Assembly: GCF_013200955.2 (NCBI RefSeq)
Contig: NZ_CP053697.2
Location: forward strand, 434,001-498,000
DNA from: Pseudomonas campi
GTDB taxonomy: Bacteria > Pseudomonadota > Gammaproteobacteria > Pseudomonadales > Pseudomonadaceae
Direction of reading: 5' to 3'
DNA: 64,000 bases
This document shows, one piece after another, positions 18,806 to 28,368 of this stretch (positions are counted from its first letter, which is position 1; every line of letters starts with the position of its first letter). Both the position numbers and the translations under genes were made by a program. The notes below the pieces were generated by a model. The model saw nothing but the letters and a program-made list of their open reading frames with translations, had not been told where the DNA came from and did no database searches.

Positions 18806-18829
18806 TAAAAAGCGGTGGTACGGACCGCT
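18806..18829 (-). terminator. Rho-independent terminator, minus strand
   Basis: A stem of agcggt/accgct (18811-18816 and 18824-18829) with a 7-base loop is followed, reading the minus strand, by a run of T. It lies downstream of the dctM terminator and gives a second barrier between dctPQM and the alg operon. Confidence 0.55.
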
Positions 18830-18940
18830 GAGGGAGACCATTTTGGGGCGGCGAGAGCGGGCCGGGCAGGTTTTGGCACTGGCCTGACGCAGAGCCGGGG
18901 CGGCGTGTCTACCGGAGCATGGTGCCTGGGCTTTGCGGCA

Positions 18941-18965
18941 TAAAAAGCCCGGCACTAGGCCGGGC
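18941..18965 (-). terminator. Rho-independent terminator of dctPQM
   Basis: A perfect 7-base stem, gcccggc (18947-18953) and gccgggc (18959-18965), is followed on the minus strand by TTTTTA. It lies 35 bases after the dctM stop and is a textbook terminator. Confidence 0.9.
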
Positions 18966-18999
18966 AAAAGTTGCGTCAGTCGGTTTGCGCTGCCGGGCG

Positions 19000-20283
19000 T
19001 CAGTTCATGCCCAGCCAGGTTGGCAGCGCCAGGGAGATCCACGGCACGTAGGTCACCAGCACCAGGAACGCCAGCAGCAGCATCAGCCAGGGCATGGCGG
19101 CGCGGATGGTGGCAGTCAGCGGCATGCCGGTCACCGCGGAGGTGACGAACAGGTTCAGCCCCACTGGCGGGGTGACCAGGCCGATCTCCAGGTTGACCAC
19201 CATGATGATGCCCAGGTGGATCGGGTCGATGCCCAGCTTCATGGCAATCGGGAAGAGGATCGGTGCGAGGATCAGGATGATCGCCGAAGGCTCCATGAAG
19301 GCGCCGGCGATCAGCAGCACGATGTTCACCACCAGCAGGAACATCACCGGGGTCAGGCCGGCCTCGATCACCCAGGCGGTGATCTGCTGCGGCAGCTGCT
19401 CGGTGGTCAGCACATGGGCGAACAGCATGGCGTTGGCGATGATGAACATCAGCATGATCGACAGCTTGGCCGACTCCACCAGCACCCTCGGCACCTCGCG
19501 CACGCGCATGTCCTTGTACACGAACAGGGCGATGAAGGCCGAGTAGATGGCGGCCACGGCGGCGGCTTCGGTGGGCGTGAACATGCCGGAGTAGATACCG
19601 CCGAGGATGATCACCATCAGCAGCAGGCCCCACACCGCTTTGCGTGCGGCGCCCAGCCATTCGCGGAAGGTCGCCCGCGGCAGCGCCGGCAGGTTCTTCT
19701 TCACTGCGACGATGTAGATCGCCACCATCAGCGTCAGACCGAGCAGCACGCCCGGGATCACGCCGGCCATGAACAGCTTGCCCACCGAGGTTTCGGTGGC
19801 GGCGGCGTACACCACCATGACGATGCTTGGCGGAATCAGGATGCCCAGGGTGCCGGCGTTGCACACGATGCCGGCGCCGAACGCCTGCGGGTAGCCGGAG
19901 CGGACCATGCCGGCGATGGCGATGGAGCCGACCGCCGCCACCGTGGCCGGCGACGAACCGGACAACGCGGCGAACAGCATGCAGGCCAGTACTGCGGCAA
20001 TCGCCAGGCCGCCACGGATATGCCCGACGCAGGCGTTGGCGAAGTCGATCAGCCGGCGCGCCACGCCGCCGGTGGTCATGAACGCACCGGCCAGGAGGAA
20101 GAACGGAATGGCCAGCAGGGTGTAGTGCTCGCTGGTCTCGAACAGCTTGATCGCCAGCGAGCGCACCGAGTCCTGGCTGAACAGGATGATGGTGAACGAG
20201 CCGGCCAGGCCGAGGGAAATGGCTATCGGCACACCGATGAACATCAGCAGAAACAACAGCAGAAAGAGGAACAGGACGGTCAT
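19000..20283 (-). CDS. dctM: TRAP transporter large permease DctM
   Basis: 427 residues, the usual DctM length, with about twelve membrane segments starting MTVLFLFLLLFLLMF. It is the ion-coupled channel subunit of the C4-dicarboxylate (malate, succinate, fumarate) TRAP transporter. Typical family stretches are GSSPATVAAVG and IPPSIVMVVY. The ATG overlaps the dctQ stop by four bases (ATGA). The operon ends in a strong terminator. Confidence 0.94.
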   Translation of the reverse strand: MTVLFLFLLLFLLMFIGVPIAISLGLAGSFTIILFSQDSVRSLAIKLFETSEHYTLLAIPFFLLAGAFMTTGGVARRLIDFANACVGHIRGGLAIAAVLACMLFAALSGSSPATVAAVGSIAIAGMVRSGYPQAFGAGIVCNAGTLGILIPPSIVMVVYAAATETSVGKLFMAGVIPGVLLGLTLMVAIYIVAVKKNLPALPRATFREWLGAARKAVWGLLLMVIILGGIYSGMFTPTEAAAVAAIYSAFIALFVYKDMRVREVPRVLVESAKLSIMLMFIIANAMLFAHVLTTEQLPQQITAWVIEAGLTPVMFLLVVNIVLLIAGAFMEPSAIILILAPILFPIAMKLGIDPIHLGIIMVVNLEIGLVTPPVGLNLFVTSAVTGMPLTATIRAAMPWLMLLLAFLVLVTYVPWISLALPTWLGMN

Positions 20284-20912
20284 GGCTTGTGCTCCTCGTG
20301 TTCGCTCAGTTTCACCGCTTCGGCGGCCTCGTCGGCCAGACCCAGGCCGGTCTGCTGGCCGCGCAGGATGCGCACCAGCACCTCGGCGAAGCGAATGAAC
20401 ACCAGGGCGAAACCAACCGGCACGATCAGGCCGATATGCCACTGCATCACGCCGTAGTGACCGAGGTCTTCGGCGCCGATGGCGGCGGTGAACAGGGTCT
20501 GGATCCAGCCGAAGCTGGCCACGCTGAGCAGCCCGGCGTAGACCAGGCAGCACAGGCAGGCGATCACCCCGATGATGCGCTGGACCGGTTTGGAGGCCAG
20601 CTTGACCAGCGCATCGACGCCGATATGCCCGGCCGTGCGCACGCCGTAGGACAGGCCGAAGAAGATCAGCCAGGCGAACAGCGCCTTGCTCAGCGCGTTG
20701 CTCCAGGTCATCGCCTGGGCACCGGCGAGGATGGCGTCGCCGATGCTGAACAGCAGATCGCTGGCAGCCGGCCAGCGGTCGGCCAGGTTGTAGAACAGGG
20801 TGTAGAGGTTGTTGAGGATGACGTAGACGAAGGTCACCAGCGTCATGGCTCCCAGCAGGAAGGCGATGAAGCCTTCCTCGAAGTGATCCCAGACGCGCCG
20901 CAAGGCGTTCAT
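20280..20912 (-). CDS. dctQ: TRAP transporter small permease DctQ
   Basis: 210 residues with four membrane helices and a hydrophilic acidic tail. DctQ pairs with DctM and helps dock the binding protein. The ATG at 20912 is chosen because gggaga lies 8 bases upstream; the ATG at 20921 would be too close to it. It is at the 214-229 residue upper end of small subunits, as in Pseudomonas dicarboxylate systems. Confidence 0.92.
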   Translation of the reverse strand: MNALRRVWDHFEEGFIAFLLGAMTLVTFVYVILNNLYTLFYNLADRWPAASDLLFSIGDAILAGAQAMTWSNALSKALFAWLIFFGLSYGVRTAGHIGVDALVKLASKPVQRIIGVIACLCCLVYAGLLSVASFGWIQTLFTAAIGAEDLGHYGVMQWHIGLIVPVGFALVFIRFAEVLVRILRGQQTGLGLADEAAEAVKLSEHEEHKP

Positions 20913-20979
20913 GGATGGCATCTCCCGATGGCTGAAACGGCAGGCCGCAACCGCCGGGAGGGCGGCTGCGGGGTACGGG

Positions 20980-22131
<1,152 letters not shown>

Positions 22132-22166
22132 TTAGAGCGGTTTGCCGGCTGAGGCTGGAGGGTTGT

Positions 22167-22214
22167 TGGCGGGTTTTCGCCAGATTCGCCGCGAGCGTTG
22201 GCGGGAATCCGCCA
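22167..22214 (-). promoter_or_regulatory. Pair of palindromic enhancer sites, probably for DctD
   Basis: Two 16-bp palindromes, tggcgggttttcgcca (22167-22182) and tggcgggaatccgcca (22199-22214), have the same arms and centres 32 bp apart, about three helical turns. They lie roughly 90-140 bp upstream of the expected start from the sigma-54 promoter, the usual place for NtrC-class activator sites. DctD is the expected activator, but its gene is not in this window. Confidence 0.75.
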
Positions 22215-22383
22215 GGTTTGCTGGCAGGCGCGGCGTGAGGCCGGGAAATGCGGGCGTGTTGTGCGCGGCAGAAGAGGCGGGCGGGCTGAATTTGGCCTGT
22301 GGTTGGGCAACGGCCGGCTAGGGCCTGTTGCCGTTTCGATCACCAACCGCGTTGAGGCGCGGGCATTGCACCCGCGGCCATCT

Positions 22384-22785
22384 TCAGGCCTGGGTCTTCG
22401 GCCGCCAGGCGCAGTAGCCGGGACGCGGACCCACGCGCGGGTGGTTGCGGCAGGTGTCCGGGCGCTTCTCGTAGATGGTGCACAGGCGCGTCTTGCGATC
22501 CAGGTACATGCAATCGTTGTTGCTCATGCGGGTCAGGGTGAAGATGCCCGACTTGGCGTTGAAGCGCTCGATCATGCCGTCCTTCTGCAGGCGCTTGGCG
22601 ATGTTCTTCGGCGGCTCGCCACGCTCGAACTCGTCGACCAGGCCGATGCGGATCAGGTCGACGATGCGCACTTCCACCGGCATGGTGCAGCAGGTGGACA
22701 TGCAGCTGGTGCACATATCCCTGTTGTACTTGCTCCAGGTTTCCACGCGGTCGATTTCCGCGGCGGCGATCAGTTGAGGTTTCAT
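22384..22785 (-). CDS. YkgJ family cysteine-cluster protein
   Basis: 133 residues with a conserved set of eight or more cysteines, including CTSCMSTCC near the start and CMYLDRKTRLCTIYEKRPDTC with a final C towards the end. This is the YkgJ/UPF0153 pattern, thought to bind zinc or an iron-sulfur cluster; the function is not known. The ATG at 22785 is used; a GTG at 22797 is also possible and neither has a clear ribosome site. It is convergent with nothing and divergent from the small RNA gene. Confidence 0.85.
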   Translation of the reverse strand: MKPQLIAAAEIDRVETWSKYNRDMCTSCMSTCCTMPVEVRIVDLIRIGLVDEFERGEPPKNIAKRLQKDGMIERFNAKSGIFTLTRMSNNDCMYLDRKTRLCTIYEKRPDTCRNHPRVGPRPGYCAWRPKTQA

Positions 22786-22876
22786 CGGCAGGGTCACAGG
22801 CGCTTAGCGCACAAGGTTGGGCGCGCGATGATAACGGGCGCGGCGAATTTGTGAACCACTTCCTGCCGGGCGGCCG

Positions 22877-22894
22877 TGTAAGTCATGGCTTACA
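22877..22894 (+). promoter_or_regulatory. GacA-binding site (perfect 18-bp UAS)
   Basis: The sequence TGTAAGTCATGGCTTACA matches the GacA upstream element TGTAAGNNATNNCTTACA at every fixed base. It lies about 55-75 bp upstream of the likely start of the rsmY-like RNA. This element is the signature of genes for Gac-controlled small RNAs in Pseudomonas. Confidence 0.95.
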
Positions 22895-22949
22895 GGGCGT
22901 GCTGGCAATCGCGGCTGGTGGCGGTTCGAACAGCTGTTTAATCTGCCCA

Positions 22950-23079
22950 CCAAGGACGACGCGCAGGAAGCGCAGCAAAACAACACGGATTCGTAGGATT
23001 GCTTGCCAGGATGGCGAGTCGACCAAGGAAGTCAGGTACCAGTCTGCAGAACCCCGCACCAGCGGGGTTTTTCTTTTTC
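22950..23079 (+). ncRNA. rsmY: RsmY-like small RNA, antagonist of RsmA/CsrA
   Basis: A stretch of about 125 bases with no ORF worth calling holds six GGA motifs (near 22953, 22965, 22983, 22997, 23013 and 23030), including one in the loop of a gcgcaggaagcgc hairpin, and ends in a strong terminator. A perfect GacA box lies upstream and a tttaat sequence at about 22937 can serve as the -10. These are the defining traits of RsmY/RsmZ RNAs, which titrate the translational repressor RsmA and so control secretion and exopolysaccharide. The gcgcaggaagcgc start resembles P. aeruginosa RsmY from memory. The exact 5' end is estimated. Confidence 0.87.
23050..23079 (+). terminator. Terminator of the rsmY-like RNA
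   Basis: An 8-base stem, aaccccgc and gcggggtt with loop acca (23050-23069), is followed by a T-rich run broken by one C. This forms the 3' end of the small RNA. Confidence 0.93.
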
Positions 23080-23118
23080 TGCGTCCGGGTGTTTTGCTGG
23101 CCACCCGCGTGCGCCGCA

Positions 23119-23199
23119 ATGGTGGATAAGCAAAGCGTTATCCACCCTACAAAGCATGTGAACCCGCGTAGGGTGGAAAACCGCGCAGCGTTTTCCACC
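23119..23199. repeat. Intergenic palindromic repeat, two hairpins
   Basis: Two hairpins of the same family: ggtggataa/ttatccacc (23122-23147) and ggtggaaaa/ttttccacc (23172-23199), each next to a gtaggg or ccctac edge. Related units with the gtagggtgga theme occur at 45536 and 48877. Confidence 0.75.
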
Positions 23200-23244
23200 G
23201 ATCAGCCAGGGTCACAGCCTGTCCCGCAAGACAGTGATCAGGTT

Positions 23245-24285
23245 CTAACCCAGCCCCTCCAGCAACTGCCGCAGGGCACTCGGTGCCAGGCCTGTCCAGC
23301 GCTTGAACGAGCGGCGGAAGTTGGTGGCGTCGTGGAACTGCAGGTAGCTCGCCACCTCCTCGTTGCTGTAGCCCTTGACCCGATAGAGGTACAGCGCCAT
23401 GTGCTTGCGCGCCAGGTCGAGCTGTTCCTGGAAGTGGCTGTCGTGCTTCTGCAGCTTGCGCTTGAGGGTCGAGGGGCTCATGCCGAAGGCCTGGGCCACG
23501 CCCTCCAGCTGCAGCGGCTCGCGGATATGCGCGAGCAGGTGGCCATACAGGCGGTCGAGCAGGCTGGCGCGAAAGCCCAGCGCCGCCAGCTGGCATTCGC
23601 TGTCCTGCTGCGCCACCTGGCCGGCGATGGCCGAGGCGCCCGGCCAGGGGCGATGCAGGTATTCACGGGGAATGCTCAGCACATCCACCGGCGCGGCGAA
23701 CTGCACGTTCTCGCCCAGGTGCACCCAGTACTGTTCGACGTAGCGCGGCTGCGCATGGCTGAAGCTGGCGCGCCAGGGCAAGCGCTCGCCGGCCAGCCAG
23801 CGGCTCATGCCGACCAGTGCGGTCATGCTCGCTTCCAGCAGGAAGCGCTGCTGGGCGCCGGCGCCGCAGCTGTCCAGCCAATAGATATGCGCGTGGCGTT
23901 CATCCAGCAGCAGGCGCGGGCTGAGCAGCGGGCTGAGCAGGGCGCGCTGACGGCCGAGGATATCCAGCGCCTGCTGCAGGTTCGCCGCCTGCTGCAGGGC
24001 ATGGCTGGCGGCGCCGTAGTGGCCGGGCAGCAGGCGCTGGCCGAACAGGAAGCTGCTGTCGTCGGCATCCAGCAGGCGCCGGCTGTTGTCGATCAGGCAG
24101 AGGAACTGCTGCGGGCTGAGGCGCGCCTGGCCGCTGAGGATGTCCTCGTGGAACAGCCCGCTGCCGCGCAGCAGGCGGTGGCTGTCGATCCCGCGCGACA
24201 GGGCCAGGTCGAGCAGCACTGCCGGTTGCCAGTGGCCGGGGATGAAGCGGCTGTCGCGCTCGTACCAGTCGGTCTTCAGGGTCAT
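23245..24285 (-). CDS. AraC family transcriptional regulator
   Basis: 346 residues. The N-terminal part resembles the arabinose-binding-type domain of the OruR/ArgR-like AraC group, and the C-terminal 100 residues form the two helix-turn-helix motifs, with PLQLEGVAQAFGMSPSTLKRKL and a final NFRRSFKRWTG. The ligand is unknown. The ATG at 24285 follows gagg by about 8 bases. It lies just downstream of the GGDEF protein in the same direction with a 10-base gap, so the two probably form a unit. Confidence 0.88.
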   Translation of the reverse strand: MTLKTDWYERDSRFIPGHWQPAVLLDLALSRGIDSHRLLRGSGLFHEDILSGQARLSPQQFLCLIDNSRRLLDADDSSFLFGQRLLPGHYGAASHALQQAANLQQALDILGRQRALLSPLLSPRLLLDERHAHIYWLDSCGAGAQQRFLLEASMTALVGMSRWLAGERLPWRASFSHAQPRYVEQYWVHLGENVQFAAPVDVLSIPREYLHRPWPGASAIAGQVAQQDSECQLAALGFRASLLDRLYGHLLAHIREPLQLEGVAQAFGMSPSTLKRKLQKHDSHFQEQLDLARKHMALYLYRVKGYSNEEVASYLQFHDATNFRRSFKRWTGLAPSALRQLLEGLG

Positions 24286-24295
24286 GGCCGCGGCC

Positions 24296-25213
24296 TCAGG
24301 CGCTGCAGGCGTAGGGCGGCTGCTTGGCCTTGGCCAGTGCCAGATTGAGCCGTTGCAGCAGGCTCTGCGCATCGTCCTGCAGGGCCATCACCGAGGCGGT
24401 CGTGGCGCGCAGTTGCAGGCGCTCGCCGTGCTGGCCGGTCTTGTGCGCCAGGTGCGCCACAGCCGCCTGCAGCTCCTCGGCCAGCTGACGCGCCTGGCGC
24501 TCGCCGGTATGCGGCAGCAGCACCACGAAACGGTCGCCGGCCAGGCGGCAGAGCAGGTCCTGGCGGCGCAGGTTGAGCAAAAGCAGCTGGGTCAGCGCCT
24601 GCAGCACGCGGTCGCCCTCAGCGTGGCCGTACAGGCGGTTGATCGCGCTGAAGTCATCCAGATCGACGATCACCAGCGACAGCGCCTGCTGCTCAGCACG
24701 GGCCAGGGCCAGGCTCTGCTCCAGTTGCAGGCGCAGGTAGTCGGCGGCGCCCAGCGGGGTGAGCTTGTCGAACAGGCGGTGCTCGCGGAACAGCCGCTCG
24801 CGCTTCTCCATCTGCGCGCTGATCGCCAGCTGCTCGTGGTGCCAGTGGTACAGGCCGAAGGTCAGCAGGACCAGGCCGAGCGGCATCGGCGCCGACTCCA
24901 GCCAGTTGTCCCAGCCGATCGCATCGGCGATCTGGATGAACTCGTCGAGCGCGTCCACCCACCAGGAGAAGAACACCAGGCCCAGGCCGAGGGCGAGGAA
25001 ATTGGTCACCCGCCCGGCCGGCCGGCTCTTCAGCACCAGGCCGAGCCAGACCAGGCACAGCAGTGCCGAGCCGCCTTCGCCGAGGATATCCAGCCACACC
25101 CACTGGGCCAGCGGCTTGAGCTCGCCGGCGGCCAGATGCAGGAGCAGGCCGAGGTTGGCTGCCAGCAGCAGGCCGGCGAGTTTCAGGCGGTGCAGTTTGA
25201 ACAGGGAGGGCAT
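24296..25213 (-). CDS. Membrane protein with degenerate GGDEF domain
   Basis: About 305 residues. The N-terminal half has four or five hydrophobic segments (roughly 10-125) forming a membrane sensor; the C-terminal half is a GGDEF fold with VIVDLDDFSAIN and YGHAEGDRVL. The signature motif reads AGDRF (225-229) instead of GGDEF, so cyclase activity is unlikely, while an RxxD inhibitory-site motif (Arg216 to Asp219) that can bind c-di-GMP is kept. It may therefore act as a c-di-GMP receptor. The start is uncertain: 25213 and 25264 are both possible. Downstream is the AraC gene. Confidence 0.82.
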   Translation of the reverse strand: MPSLFKLHRLKLAGLLLAANLGLLLHLAAGELKPLAQWVWLDILGEGGSALLCLVWLGLVLKSRPAGRVTNFLALGLGLVFFSWWVDALDEFIQIADAIGWDNWLESAPMPLGLVLLTFGLYHWHHEQLAISAQMEKRERLFREHRLFDKLTPLGAADYLRLQLEQSLALARAEQQALSLVIVDLDDFSAINRLYGHAEGDRVLQALTQLLLLNLRRQDLLCRLAGDRFVVLLPHTGERQARQLAEELQAAVAHLAHKTGQHGERLQLRATTASVMALQDDAQSLLQRLNLALAKAKQPPYACSA

Positions 25214-25348
25214 GGCCGCGCAGGCTCCGCGAAACGGTGGTCGCGGCCAGCAGAACAGAGCCATGTGACGGAATGGTTGCAGCGGGGGAGGTCGGATTGG
25301 CTCAGGCCGTATGCGGATTATTTTTCCGGCGCCCAGGCTGTCGAATCG

Positions 25349-25403
25349 CGTAGGGCGGGTGAAACCCGCGAATCGGGCCAACGCGTGTTGCACCCGCCCT
25401 ACG
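25349..25403. repeat. Intergenic palindromic repeat
   Basis: Outer arms cgtagggcgggtg (25349-25361) and cacccgccctacg (25391-25403) are perfectly complementary, enclosing a less perfect inner part. A lone half of the same unit (gtagggcgggtgcaacccgcg) occurs near 34591. Confidence 0.8.
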
Positions 25404-25500
25404 AATTGCGCCCGGAGTTTCCCCGCGCTCGGGTCAATTCAGCTCAAAGCACCCGCATCGCAGTGGCCAAGCCCCGTGATTCCGGCCCTGCACCACCGGT

Positions 25501-25518
25501 CTGTCACGCAACCGTCAT
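25501..25518 (+). promoter_or_regulatory. PhoB box ahead of the phytate locus
   Basis: CTGTCAC-GCAA-CCGTCAT matches the Pho box (CTGTCAT, 4 bases, CTGTCAT) at 12 of 14 fixed positions. It lies 75 bases before the TonB receptor ATG in the normal -35 position, with a weak tagctt about 10 bases on as -10. It indicates induction by PhoB under phosphate starvation. Confidence 0.85.
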
Positions 25519-25592
25519 GCCCCACTCCTAGCTTGCGCCCCAAGTCGCCGGGCAGCGGTTCCGGCTGCAACGGATTTCTTGGGGAGATCAGC

Positions 25593-28118
25593 ATGCACAA
25601 GCGTCGTCTTACTGCCCGCCGGGCAGGTTTCCATATCAGCGCCCTGGCGCTGGCCATCGCCACCACACCGCTGTGGGCGGCCGATGAGGCAGCCGTGGAG
25701 CACGTCAATGTGGTCGGCCAGGCCGCCAGCATGGACCTGTCGCTGAAGGAGCAGCGCCGTTCCGATAGCGTGGAAAGCGTGGTGCACGCCGACGGCGTGG
25801 CCCAGCTGCCGGACGAGAACGCCGCCGAGGCGCTGCAGCGCCTGCCGGGCGTGTCGGTCGAGCGCGACCAGGGCGAAGGCCGCTTCGTCAGCGTGCGTGG
25901 CCTTGGCCCGGACCTCAACAGTGTGAGCATCAACGGCACCCTGGTGCCTTCGCCGGAGAGCGACCGTCGCGCGGTGGCCCTCGACGTGCTGCCGGCCGAG
26001 CTGGTGCAGTCGCTGACCGTGGTCAAGACCCTGACCCCGGACATGGACGCCAACTCCCTGGGCGGCAGCATCGAGGTGGAAAGCCTCTCGGCCTTCGACC
26101 ACAAGGGCCTGTTCTATACCGGCAGCACGGAAGCCAGCTACGACGACAACACCGGCGAGACCAGCCCGAAATTCTCCGGCGCGGTGAGTGATCGCTTCAG
26201 CCTCGGCGACGGTACCGACAACTTCGGTATAGCCGCGGCCATGAGCTGGCAGGAGCGCGACTTCGGCTCGGACAACGTGGAAACCGGCGGCGCCTGGGAC
26301 TTCGAAGACGGCGCCCGGCTGGAAAGCCTGGAGCAGCGCGACTACGAAATCACTCGCGAGCGCAGCGGCCTGGGCCTGAACTTCGACTACCAGGCCGACG
26401 ACTACAGCAGCTACTACCTGCGCACCCTGTACAGCCGCTTCAAGGACACCGAAACGCGCAACGCCGCCGGCGTCGAATTCGCCGATGCCCAGTTGCCGGG
26501 CGAGAGCGGCGATGCCGAAGGCTGGCGCGAGCTGAAGGACCGTGAGGAGACCCAGGAAGTGCAGTCCTATGTGCTCGGCGGCGAGCGCCTGATGGGCCAG
26601 TGGACCCTCAATGCCCAGGCCGGCTACAGCCAGTCCAGCCAGGACACGCCGGGGCATATCGCCGGCGCCACCTTCGCCGGCAATGACGACTTCGCCGATG
26701 TCGGCTTCAACGACAGCAAGAAGCCGCACCTGAACATTGGCAGCGAATTCTCCGACCCGGCCAACTTCAGCCTCGACGAAGTGGAGTGGGCCGAGGAAGA
26801 CACCACCGACACCGAGAAGAACATCAAGCTCGACCTGGCCCGCGACTACGAGCTGGCCGGTCACGCCGCCCAGGCCAAGTTCGGCGGCAAGCTCAGCCGC
26901 CGCGACAAGGACAACGACACCCAGATCTGGACCTACGAAGACTTCGGCGATTTCGGCTTCAGCGACGAGCAGCTGAGCATGGCCAACTTCACCAAGGGCG
27001 AGGTCGACTACGGTCTCGGCCACTTCGGCCCCGGCCTGTCCGCCGACAACATCGAGAGCCTGCTCGGCGACCTGGATCGCAGCGAGTTCTTCAACGAGGA
27101 AGAGTCGCGGGTCAACGACTTCGACATGAGCGAAGACATCGACGCCGCCTACCTGATGAACACCGTCGACATCGACGACCTGCGCATCATCGCCGGCCTG
27201 CGCTACGAGGGCACCGAGTTCACGGCCAAGGGCACTGGCATCCGCGATGGCGAGTTCGAGTCGATCGAAGCCGATAGCGACTACGACCACTGGCTGCCCG
27301 GCCTGCACGCGCGCTACCAGCTGAACCCGGACACCCAGCTGCGCGCCGCCTGGACCAACAGCGTGGTGCGGCCGACCTTCGGCCAGCTGGCGCCGGGCTT
27401 CGTTATCGACGGCGACGAGGCCAGCTTCGGCAACCCGACCCTCGATCCGCTGGAGTCGAGCAACTTCGACCTCGGCATCGAGCACTACCTGGGCCGCGCT
27501 GGCGTGGTCTCGGCCTTCGTGTTCTACAAGGACATCGACAACTTCGTCTACAACAGCGATCTGGCCGGCACCGGCGAATGGCTCGACTTCGCCGAGGCCA
27601 ACACCTTCGCCAACGGCGACAGCGCCGACCTGTACGGTCTTGAGCTGGCCTACTCGCAGAAGTTTGACTGGCTGCCGGCGCCGTGGAACGGCCTGCTGCT
27701 GGGCGCCAACGCCACTTTCAGCCGCTCCGACGCCAGCATCAGCGGTTTCGACGCTGACAGCGGCACGTTCCGCGAGCGCGACATCGACCTGCCCAACCAG
27801 TCCGAGACGGTCGGCAACCTGATGCTTGGCTGGGAAGACGACAAGCTCAGCCTGCGCCTGTCGGCCAACTACAAGTCGGAATACCTCTACGAAGTGGCGA
27901 GCATCACCGATAAGGCCCACGACCTCTATGTGGACGACCAGACCTTCGTCGACTTCAGCGCCGGCTACTTCCTGACCAAGGGTCTGCAGCTCAAGTTCGA
28001 GGCGCAGAACCTTACCGACGAGAGCTACTACGTCTACACCGGCAGCCGTGGTTACAACGCCCAGTACGAAGAGTACGGCCCCACCTACAAGCTCGGCCTG
28101 ACCTACACAAATCTGTGA
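25593..28118 (+). CDS. TonB-dependent outer-membrane receptor, phosphate-starvation locus
   Basis: 841 residues with a signal peptide ending LWA-AD, a plug domain (LPDENAAEALQRLPGVSVER, then RGLGPDLNSVSINGT), and a 22-strand barrel ending YKLGLTYTNL. The plug type is that of the large TonB receptors common in Caulobacter and Xanthomonas (often sugar or complex-ester transport) and not a classical siderophore receptor. The ATG at 25593 has ggggaga 5 bases upstream. The PhoB box upstream and the phytase and phosphatase downstream suggest import of phytate or a phosphorylated organic compound. The sequence is unusually acidic in the barrel loops. Confidence 0.9.
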   Translation: MHKRRLTARRAGFHISALALAIATTPLWAADEAAVEHVNVVGQAASMDLSLKEQRRSDSVESVVHADGVAQLPDENAAEALQRLPGVSVERDQGEGRFVSVRGLGPDLNSVSINGTLVPSPESDRRAVALDVLPAELVQSLTVVKTLTPDMDANSLGGSIEVESLSAFDHKGLFYTGSTEASYDDNTGETSPKFSGAVSDRFSLGDGTDNFGIAAAMSWQERDFGSDNVETGGAWDFEDGARLESLEQRDYEITRERSGLGLNFDYQADDYSSYYLRTLYSRFKDTETRNAAGVEFADAQLPGESGDAEGWRELKDREETQEVQSYVLGGERLMGQWTLNAQAGYSQSSQDTPGHIAGATFAGNDDFADVGFNDSKKPHLNIGSEFSDPANFSLDEVEWAEEDTTDTEKNIKLDLARDYELAGHAAQAKFGGKLSRRDKDNDTQIWTYEDFGDFGFSDEQLSMANFTKGEVDYGLGHFGPGLSADNIESLLGDLDRSEFFNEEESRVNDFDMSEDIDAAYLMNTVDIDDLRIIAGLRYEGTEFTAKGTGIRDGEFESIEADSDYDHWLPGLHARYQLNPDTQLRAAWTNSVVRPTFGQLAPGFVIDGDEASFGNPTLDPLESSNFDLGIEHYLGRAGVVSAFVFYKDIDNFVYNSDLAGTGEWLDFAEANTFANGDSADLYGLELAYSQKFDWLPAPWNGLLLGANATFSRSDASISGFDADSGTFRERDIDLPNQSETVGNLMLGWEDDKLSLRLSANYKSEYLYEVASITDKAHDLYVDDQTFVDFSAGYFLTKGLQLKFEAQNLTDESYYVYTGSRGYNAQYEEYGPTYKLGLTYTNL

Positions 28119-28170
28119 ATAGAAACGACCTGCTGCGCGTCGGCCATGCGTCGTTGGAACCGGCCTCGGG

Positions 28171-28247
28171 ATGCTCATTTACAACTCGTAAATTCCGCTC
28201 CCTCGGCCGCTTCCGCCTAGCCTGGCTCTAGCTCGCGAGGTCTTGCA
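28171..28247 (+). repeat. Dispersed intergenic repeat, copy A
   Basis: The core atgctcatttaca-ctcgtaaa-t-cgct-cctcgg followed by cctggctcta recurs on the opposite strand inside the element at 43732-43958. It overlaps no gene. Confidence 0.6.
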
Positions 28248-28264
28248 CCGATGCGCGGTCAGCC

Positions 28265-28302
28265 CCCTCTCCCGCTTGCGGGAGAGGGCGTGGGGAGAGG
28301 GC
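28265..28302. repeat. CTCTCCC/GGGAGAG intergenic repeat
   Basis: ccctctccc-gcttgc-gggagaggg is a perfect hairpin followed by a second gggagaggg arm. The same unit recurs at 30457 and, with a different loop, at 32513, always between genes of this locus. Confidence 0.85.
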
Positions 28303-28368
28303 CGGCGCCGCCCCTTGCCCCGAGCCGTTACTGCGCCCACACGCTTCGCTACAAGGACATCTCACCGC

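Noticed and set aside
18439..18829. AlgU (sigma-22) promoter for alg8
   Set aside because: The nearest candidates (gaactg at about 18490 with tctga at 18475 on the minus strand) have a spacing of only about 6 bases instead of 16-17.
25515..28178. An 887-codon frame antisense to the TonB receptor
   Set aside because: It is a mirror of the receptor codons, is rich in Val/Leu/Gln/Ala and has no plausible start signal.
28119..28368. Separate promoter for the phytase gene
   Set aside because: The gap holds repeat copies but no Pho box or clear promoter; read-through from the receptor is simpler.
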